NCBI RefSeq assembly: GCF_014257025.1
Contig: NZ_JACMSF010000009.1
Location: 142,126-206,125 of the forward strand
Source of the DNA: Streptomyces cupreus
GTDB lineage: Bacteria > Actinomycetota > Actinomycetes > Streptomycetales > Streptomycetaceae
Direction: 5' to 3'
Length of the DNA stretch: 64,000 nucleotides
Within the stretch, counting starts at the first letter, position 1; each line of letters opens with the position of its first letter. Shown here in pieces: positions 58,829 through 64,000 of the stretch. Below the pieces are notes generated by a model. That model saw only the letters and a list, made by a program, of their open reading frames with translations, had not been told where the DNA came from and did no database searches. Both the position numbers and the translations under genes were made by a program.

Positions 58829-61210
58829 TCAGGGCAGCGGGATGCGTACGACCTGCGGGTCGTGGTCGCTCAGCTGGGTGGCGAACTCGGAGTTGACGTG
58901 GACCACGTCGTAGCCGTACGCCCTGGCGGCGAGAGCGGACGACAGCAGGATGTGGTCGAGCACCTGCGAGTTGCCCTCGTAGACGTAGGTGTACCGCTCC
59001 GCGGTGGGAAGTGTGCGGGGCAGGTCCACCAGGGCGTTGTTCGCGGTGAGGATGTCGGCGGTCCGGGAGAACTCGAAGTCGTTCAGGTCGCCCAGCACGA
59101 TCACGGAGGCGCCCGCGTCGACGGCCAGGATCTGGTCGACGAAGTTCTTCACCACGGTGGCCTGGTTGTGCCGCTGCGTCTCCGAGGAGCGGGTGGGCGG
59201 CTGGGAGTGCCCGAACAGGGGCTGGTCGCCGCCCTTGGAGTTGAAGTGGTTGGCGATGACGAAGACTCTGTTGCCCTTCCAGGTGAACTCGCCGGCCAGC
59301 GGTTTGCGGCTGGAGGAGAACGCCGAGTTGGTGGGGTCGATGCGGCCGGGCGAGTACTTCAGCGAGGGCACGCCGCCGGTGTTGACGACCGCGTTCCCCT
59401 TGGTGGCCGTGCCGCCGGAACGGTCGGTGAAGGCCAGCCCACGGTCGGTCCGGTACATGAACACCTGCCGGATGTTGCCGCCGGGCTCGCCGCCGTCGGC
59501 GTTGTTCTGCGGGCTGATCTGCCGGTAGCTGTAGCTCGGTCCGCCAGCCGCGGTGATCGCGCTGATCAGCTTGCCCATCGTCTGGTCGCAGGCCACCGTG
59601 CCGTTGTCCGTGGCACCGCTGTTGTCCTGGACCTCCTCCAGGGCGAGAAGGTCGGGCGACTTGAGGTTGGCCACGATCTGCCCGGCCAGTCCGTCGAACT
59701 TGGACTGCGGGTCGGACGGGTCGAGGTTCTCGACGTTGAAGGTGGCGGCGGACAGCTCACCCGCGGTGGGCGTCTGGGTGGTCTCGGGCGTGATGCTGCC
59801 GCTGGTCACCATGGGGGTGCTGGTTGCGAGCAGCCTGAAGGTGCCGAAGGAGTAGTCCAGCACGCCGGTGGTGGCGCCGGACAGGGTGTCGCCGACCTTC
59901 GCGGTCGGGGTGGTCGCGAGTACGTCGTCCACAAGCACCCGCTCGGGGTTGGCGTCGCCGGACTGCAGCACGATTCCACCGCGATTGGTGCGGGTGGTGC
60001 TGCCCTGCGGGACGACCGGAATCTCGCCGTAGCTGCTGCGCGGGCCGACCACGGCGGCGTTGTCGATCTCGACGCGCATTCCCTCCATCGACTCCCAGAA
60101 GTCGATGCCGTCGCTCGCCGGGTCGGAGACGCCGCTGTTCTCCACATCACCGGTGGCGTCGTCCTCGATCACCGCTGACGGCGGGACACGTCCACCGGAG
60201 CCGACCACCGTGGGCGCGGGCAGCGTCGCACCGCTCGCCACGACAGAGACCGTCGGCGCGGTGATCTCGGTGGTGGTCAGGTTGTCGGTGCCGCTCGTGC
60301 CACCGGGGCGGAATTCGCTGACGGTCCCGCCGACGGTCACCGAGTCGGCGACCTGAACCGTCGGGGCGGTGCTGCTGTAGACGAAGATGCCCTCACTGGT
60401 GGCGGGGTCGGTGTCGGGCTGCGGATCCTGCATCCAGAAGCCGGTGGCCGACTTGGCGGTCACCACGCCGGCCACACCGCTGACCGGTCGGCCATTCAGC
60501 GGGGAGATGTGGGCGCTGCCCTGGATGTCGCGGATGCGGGTGGCACCACCGCCGCCACCGCCACCGCCACTGCTGGAGCTGGAGTTGCGTGGTGTGGGTG
60601 CGGTGACGGTGAAGTCCGCGGAGTTGTCGTCGGTGTCGGTCGCGCCGCCGCCGGCGCGCAGGGCGGCGGTGGTGTTGGACAGAGTGCCGGTGGGCGCGCT
60701 CTCGTAGGAGCCGGCGCTGCTGCCGTAGCCCACGAAGTCCCGCACCCCGGCCTGGGTCGCGCAGCCGGTGGCGCAGGTCAGCGCGGTGGTACTGGTGACC
60801 AGGGCCACTTTCGCGGAGGTTGCGCTCATCGCGATGCTGCCGGTGGCGTCCGGGGTGGGAAGCGACGTGCCGCTGCCCGCACCGGCGGCCTCTTGGACCA
60901 GGTAGTAGTGGCCCGGCGCAATGCTGCCCGACAGCGCGGTCGTCGACCAGCTGGAACCGGACGCCGACGCGTACTGCACGGTCCAGCCGGTCACGGACAC
61001 GGTGCTGGTGCCGCGGTTGTACAACTCGATGAAGTCATGGGTGTAGGGGGCTCCCGAGTTGCCTCCGCCGCCGTAGACCTGGCTGATCACGATGTCCGGC
61101 GAGGCCGCGTAGGCGGCGCCGCCGGACGGTGCCAGCAAGCCGCCGACGACGGCCGCGGTACCCGCAACCGCCACGCACCGGCGCACTGTTCTTCTTCGCC
61201 CTGGCTCCAT
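58829..61210 (-). CDS. Secreted endonuclease/exonuclease/phosphatase-family nuclease with lamin-tail domain
   Basis: A 793-residue extracellular nuclease. Signal peptide about 1-35; a lamin-tail domain (DIVISQVYGGGGNSGAPYTHDFIELYNRG); a Gly-rich linker with nine Gly; an OB-fold nuclease domain (IRDIQGSAHISPLNGRPVSGVAGVVTA); and a C-terminal EEP catalytic domain with ATFNVENLDP, LLALEEVQDN (metal Glu), ANHFNSKGGD, VIVLGDLNDFEFS and QLSDHDPQVV (catalytic His/Asp). This resembles ExeM/NucH-type extracellular DNases. ATG at 61210 follows GGGAGGAATCC. A PHO-box-like repeat upstream suggests induction by phosphate starvation, to release phosphate from external DNA. Confidence 0.92.
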   Translation of the reverse strand: MEPGRRRTVRRCVAVAGTAAVVGGLLAPSGGAAYAASPDIVISQVYGGGGNSGAPYTHDFIELYNRGTSTVSVTGWTVQYASASGSSWSTTALSGSIAPGHYYLVQEAAGAGSGTSLPTPDATGSIAMSATSAKVALVTSTTALTCATGCATQAGVRDFVGYGSSAGSYESAPTGTLSNTTAALRAGGGATDTDDNSADFTVTAPTPRNSSSSSGGGGGGGGATRIRDIQGSAHISPLNGRPVSGVAGVVTAKSATGFWMQDPQPDTDPATSEGIFVYSSTAPTVQVADSVTVGGTVSEFRPGGTSGTDNLTTTEITAPTVSVVASGATLPAPTVVGSGGRVPPSAVIEDDATGDVENSGVSDPASDGIDFWESMEGMRVEIDNAAVVGPRSSYGEIPVVPQGSTTRTNRGGIVLQSGDANPERVLVDDVLATTPTAKVGDTLSGATTGVLDYSFGTFRLLATSTPMVTSGSITPETTQTPTAGELSAATFNVENLDPSDPQSKFDGLAGQIVANLKSPDLLALEEVQDNSGATDNGTVACDQTMGKLISAITAAGGPSYSYRQISPQNNADGGEPGGNIRQVFMYRTDRGLAFTDRSGGTATKGNAVVNTGGVPSLKYSPGRIDPTNSAFSSSRKPLAGEFTWKGNRVFVIANHFNSKGGDQPLFGHSQPPTRSSETQRHNQATVVKNFVDQILAVDAGASVIVLGDLNDFEFSRTADILTANNALVDLPRTLPTAERYTYVYEGNSQVLDHILLSSALAARAYGYDVVHVNSEFATQLSDHDPQVVRIPLP

Positions 61211-61281
61211 TGGATTCCTCCCGACTGCAGGCGAAACCGACGCCGGGAACTTTGACAGCGGAAGCCGCACCTACGCGCGTC

Positions 61282-61303
61282 AATCCGTCAACGTCCGGTG
61301 AAC
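61282..61303 (-). promoter_or_regulatory. PHO-box-like direct repeat upstream of the nuclease
   Basis: On the minus strand GTTCACCGGAC (61293-61303) is followed directly by GTTGACGGATT (61282-61292): two 11-base units, the form of a PhoP-binding PHO box (consensus GTTCACC plus four bases). A -10-like TAGGTG lies at 61268-61273. The first unit matches the consensus fully, the second in five of seven positions. Confidence 0.65.
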
Positions 61304-61316
61304 AAAAGGACAGCGG

Positions 61317-61405
61317 ATGGTGCGTGACGTCGAGGTCGGTGAAGTAGACAAGCCGGAGCCGGGTTACTCCGAGATCCGCATCAAGGTGCAGGTGGCCACG
61401 CTCAA
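61317..61405 (+). pseudogene. Possible fragment of an alcohol dehydrogenase-like gene
   Basis: About 30 codons read VRDVEVGEVDKPEPGYSEIRIKVQVATL, similar in pattern to the N-terminal strands of zinc-type alcohol dehydrogenases. The frame then turns into the antisense of the small peptide gene. Too short for a gene; may be coincidence or debris. Confidence 0.25.
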
Positions 61406-61417
61406 GAAGGCCAGCGC

Positions 61418-61549
61418 TCAGGCCGCCGCCGCTGCTGGGCGCAGGCCGGGGGCGTACGTCTTCCAGAGCTGGATGAGCAGACGCATGACGATCGCCTCGA
61501 TCACGGCGACCGCCACCTTGGTGAGGATGGGAGCGAGCAGGTGCGACAC
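61418..61549 (-). CDS. 43-residue amphipathic membrane peptide
   Basis: A very short gene, GTG at 61549 behind AAAGGCGG, ending in TGA at 61418. The product begins VSHLLAPILTKVAVAVIEAI and continues VMRLLIQLWKTYAPG to an Ala-rich end; it is one hydrophobic helix with Lys/Arg at both edges. Downstream of the decayed P-type ATPase on the same strand, it may have been an accessory of that pump. The ribosome site, sensible start and residue pattern support it; no homology can be checked here. Confidence 0.55.
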   Translation of the reverse strand: MSHLLAPILTKVAVAVIEAIVMRLLIQLWKTYAPGLRPAAAAA

Positions 61550-61643
61550 AGTGGGCCGCCTTTCTTGTGCAGTTCCGTACTCCTCATTTGTGCGGCCTCA
61601 AGGCCTCATACGGCCGGAACGCGGATTACCACAGGGTGAACTG

Positions 61644-63021
61644 TCAGTGATATCGGGGTGCGGCTGCGCGGGGACGCCTGCTGTGAGCGGCGATGCGGTT
61701 CAGCGCGGCCGGCAGGATGACGGATCCGGCTGCCGCTGTCAGGCCGATCGTCCAGCCCGCGGGGCCGAGGGGTCGGCTGCCGAAGAAGTGGCTCACACCA
61801 GGCGGGCGCGCGCCCACGCGTGGGGCCGGGGAACGGCGAGTGCCACCACCACACCCGTAACGGCACCGACCATTTCCAGGCGAACGCACTGGCGGCTCAG
61901 CTTCAGGGCCTGCGGGACGGCGGTGAGCAGCAGATGTGCCACGTCGGGCGGACCGGCGACGTCGGCGTCCCAGAGCACGCGGCCGGCGCCGGTGCCGCCG
62001 GCCGGAGCACAAGGCCTCCCCGGGCGGAGGCGGCCTGCCCCACCGCGCAGGCAAGGGACTCGCGGCCGAGCCGGGGGCTTCTCGGTGTCCCCGCGATCAT
62101 CGTGGCCAGCGCGCGGTCATGGCTGCGTGTGACGGCCGCAATGAAACCGTAGCCCGCCAGCGTCGCGGGAACGGCTGCGTCGGCGTACCGCTCCGCCGGC
62201 CCCGGCGGCAGCGGAACCGGCCGCTCGAAGGCCGGTGCGGCATCGTGGCGGTACGCCCCCTCCCGCTCGCCCAGCCGGAGCGCCCAGTCCTGCCATGCCT
62301 CGCGCCTGGCCTTGGCCTCCGCGTACCGAATGCCGGCAAGGAAGGTGGTCACTAGGGGACCGAGCGGCCTGAATGTCAGCGTTGTGGTGAGCAGGTTCGC
62401 CGTCGCCCAGCCGGTCTCGGCGGCGGCCGCACCAAGTCGCCGGGCGGCGGCACCGCCCAGCCGCGGCGTGGCCTCCGTGAGCTGGATCAGCGCCGGCACG
62501 ACCGGCGGCAGACCGGCGATCCTGGCGGCTCGGCCCACCACCGCGACACCGACCGCGGCAAGACCCACTCCCAGCTGCACCGCCGCACCGAGTTGCGCCT
62601 CGGGCCCGCCGGGAAAACCCACAGCACGTGGGGCCCGCTCCACACCGGCGTCGGCCTCACCCCGGCCCTCCCAGCGGGCCGCCTCCTCAGCGGCGGCCTC
62701 GGCCTCCTCGACGAGGCGGACGACATGCTCCAGATCGGTTCCGGCGGGCTCGAAGCCTGCGTACACGCAGCCGAGGGTTGCGTTCACCTCGGCGCGGACC
62801 ACCCCTGGCACGTCGAGCAGCCGAGTCTCCAGATCGCGTGCGGCCTGGGTGGTGCCCGGCAGTCCCATATGACCGACCTCGATCTGCATTCCGCCTGGGA
62901 CTTGCCAGGTCCGACGCGTATGCGGCGTCAGGAGACGTCCGAGCTCCGACAACACCAGGGGCACTGCGCTCACCGCCCCTGCGGCAGTGCGCACGGTCCC
63001 GGAGAGGAGTGCCCCGATCAC
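61644..63021 (-). pseudogene. Decayed P-type ATPase gene with internal deletion and frameshifts
   Basis: From GTG 63021 (GGAGG upstream) the frame encodes the N-terminal part of a large actinobacterial P-type ATPase of the CtpI-like type: a heavy-metal-binding-like domain (VEVGHMGLPGTTQAARDLETRLLDVPGVVRAEVN), then LGVGLAAVGVAVVGRAARI and RLGRESLACAVGQAASARGGLVLRPAA at residue about 340. Near 62000 it shifts frame into VLWDADVAGPPDVAHLLLTAVPQALKLSRQCVRLE, which belongs near the C-terminus, and again near 61800 into VSHFFGSRPLGPAGWTIGLTAAAG, the typical end. The DKTGT phosphorylation motif and nucleotide domain are missing, so some 900 residues have been deleted. Non-functional. Confidence 0.75.
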
Positions 63022-63253
63022 ACGACCTCCGCCATCGGCTTGCGGTGGTGCACGGCGGTGCCGCCCTGGAAAAACCGGGCAGGAGCCCCTTACTTGAGTA
63101 TGCTCGCGCCTCTACGGCACTGTCCTGTCGGCCACACGAGTCAGGCGATTCTCACGGTGCGGCTGCTGCCGTCATACCGCTTGCAGCCTCTCCGCGCCAG
63201 AATGGGGAAGAGAAGCATTTCATCCCGTTCGAGTGAAAAAAGGGGGGTTTGAG

Positions 63254-63553
63254 ATGCCAACCGCCCAACGAAGCAAGAAGGCAGAGGAGAAGCAACAGGC
63301 GAAGGACGGGCAGGTTCTGCACATGCATACCGCCCATCCCGCGATGCCCGTTCCGTACCTCACCCCCGGGGACCTGAAGGCCAACGCCCAGGCGATGGCA
63401 TCACTGGTGCCGACCAAGGATGTGCTCTTCTACGGCGGCCTGGGCGCGCTCACCATCGCCGGTGCGCTCGAGTGGCCCGTCGCGCTCGCCATCGGAGGAG
63501 CCACCGCGGTCCTGCGCGGCAGGGCGGGGGGAGAAGCGAAGGCACAGCGGTAG
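63254..63553 (+). CDS. Small membrane-associated hypothetical protein
   Basis: A 99-residue protein with a Lys/Gln-rich hydrophilic start, PAMPVPYLTPGDLKANAQAMASLVPTKDVLFYGG in the middle, and a hydrophobic stretch (about 57-85: GLGALTIAGALEWPVALAIGGATAVL) near a basic C-terminus. The ATG at 63254 follows AAAGGGGGG. Proteins of this pattern are frequent next to P-type ATPases in streptomycetes, from memory; it may be the partner of the decayed pump here. Function unknown. Confidence 0.65.
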   Translation: MPTAQRSKKAEEKQQAKDGQVLHMHTAHPAMPVPYLTPGDLKANAQAMASLVPTKDVLFYGGLGALTIAGALEWPVALAIGGATAVLRGRAGGEAKAQR

Positions 63554-63709
63554 ACCACCCAGGAAAGGCATGACAGAGATCCCGAAGCGGCAGACGCCTC
63601 ACAGCCGAAGCGGCCGGGGACACGGTCCCCGGTGCGCAATGGCACATGCTTCATGAGAGTGCGCCCACGCCGAAGGTGACGGCGACGACGGATACGTCGA
63701 ACCCGGGCA

Positions 63710-64000
63710 TCAGCCGATTCGGCCCGTGATGTAGTCCTCGGTCCGCTGATCGGCGGGGTTGGAGAAGATCCGTGCCGTCTCGTCGTACTCGACCAGACGG
63801 CCGTGCCGTTCCCCCTCGCCGCCGACGTCCGTCGTGAAGAACGCGGTGCGGTGCGAGACGCGGGCGGCCTGCTGCATGTTGTGCGTGACGACGACGATCG
63901 TGAACTCCTGCGCCAGGTGCTCCATGAGGTCCTCGATCTTCGCCGTAGCGATCGGGTCCAGGGCCGAGCAGGGCTCGTCCATGAGGATCACTTCCGGCTT
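63710..64000 (-). CDS. pstB: Phosphate ABC transporter ATP-binding protein, C-terminal fragment
   Basis: The gene runs off the right edge; the 96 visible residues start [26 protein letters not shown], the PstB form of Walker B and D-loop, followed by [16 protein letters not shown] (H-loop), [30 protein letters not shown] and the PstB end [10 protein letters not shown]. It energises high-affinity phosphate import with PstSAC, which would lie to the right. Its proximity to the PHO-box nuclease suggests phosphate-related clustering. Confidence 0.96.
   Translation of the reverse strand, partial: KPEVILMDEPCSALDPIATAKIEDLMEHLAQEFTIVVVTHNMQQAARVSHRTAFFTTDVGGEGERHGRLVEYDETARIFSNPADQRTEDYITGRIG

Noticed and set aside
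63022..63253. Possible small RNA or gene in the gap before the small membrane protein
   Set aside because: No open frame with a ribosome site and no strong hairpin; it is probably promoter and leader sequence.
1..64000. CRISPR arrays, tRNA or rRNA genes, integrases, transposases, attachment sites
   Set aside because: Looked for regularly spaced repeats, cloverleaf ends and recombinase motifs; none seen. The only regular array is the coding 42-bp repeat in the LAL gene.

Overview
The window is about 71-73% G+C in appearance and has Streptomyces-style coding: strong third-position GC, GTG/ATG starts behind GGAGG-type sites, ATGA/GTGA overlaps, almost no TTA codons, and typical families (HxlR pairs, LAL regulators, a complete mce operon, MacAB-like exporters, bldA-sensitive TTA usage). 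I read it as a piece of a Streptomyces (or very close actinomycete) chromosome. No phage, integrase, transposase, rRNA, tRNA or CRISPR array was seen.

Layout. 1-3.4 kb: RtcB RNA ligase (cut by the left edge), an atypical metallo-beta-lactamase-like protein, a tandem UspA protein and an Hsp20 chaperone. 3.4-8.6 kb: two divergent IucA/IucC-type (NIS) siderophore synthetases and a pair of secreted, membrane-anchored proteins, one with a VWA domain. 8.6-12.3 kb: HxlR regulator divergent from an AlaT-like aminotransferase, histidine phosphatase, a conserved hypothetical and a hotdog thioesterase. 12.3-17.9 kb: two-component system divergent from a lipoprotein/MacA/MacB-like export operon. 17.9-21.1 kb: HxlR/MFS efflux pair, two gene ruins (NmrA-like and AraC-like) and a DEDD exonuclease.

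21-26.8 kb holds purine catabolism on the minus strand: NCS2 purine permease, 8-oxoguanine-type deaminase, uricase, HIU hydrolase, OHCU decarboxylase, an HTH regulator and a DUF77 protein. 26.8-39.9 kb is a plus-strand cell-envelope block: a lytic transglycosylase, a sigma factor with a transmembrane segment and a Pro-rich tail, then an eleven-gene mce lipid-import operon (ATPase, two YrbE permeases, MceA-F, two Mce-associated proteins). 39.9-46.7 kb resumes the purine theme downstream of glyoxylate: hydroxypyruvate isomerase, tartronate semialdehyde reductase, catalase and glyoxylate carboligase. Uricase makes H2O2 and allantoin catabolism makes glyoxylate, so the two flanks are metabolically one pathway that the mce block separates.

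47-56 kb: two acyl-CoA synthetases with a divergent GAF/LuxR regulator, a 1054-residue LAL regulator carrying 42-bp tandem repeats, and a secreted trypsin. 56-64 kb: an AlkZ-like DNA glycosylase, CorA, a secreted nuclease with a PHO box, a 43-residue membrane peptide, a decayed P-type ATPase, a small membrane protein and the C-terminal part of PstB.

The most notable signals are regulatory. (1) The transglycosylase and the mce operon share a bipartite promoter-like element with identical spacing (CGCGACGGAC-N11-CCCCGTAGAGCAGA), and the gene between them encodes the membrane-tethered sigma-like protein. (2) An identical 15-bp palindrome, TTCCGCAATACGGAA, lies just downstream of predicted promoters of hyi and gcl. 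(3) A second palindrome, TCAACA-N3-TGTTGA, overlaps the -35 hexamer of both the uraD and the catalase promoters. (4) The catalase gene carries an in-frame insertion of a palindromic repeat immediately before the catalytic histidine, and that insert brings in a TTA codon. All functional statements rest on reading motifs by eye; no database search was possible.
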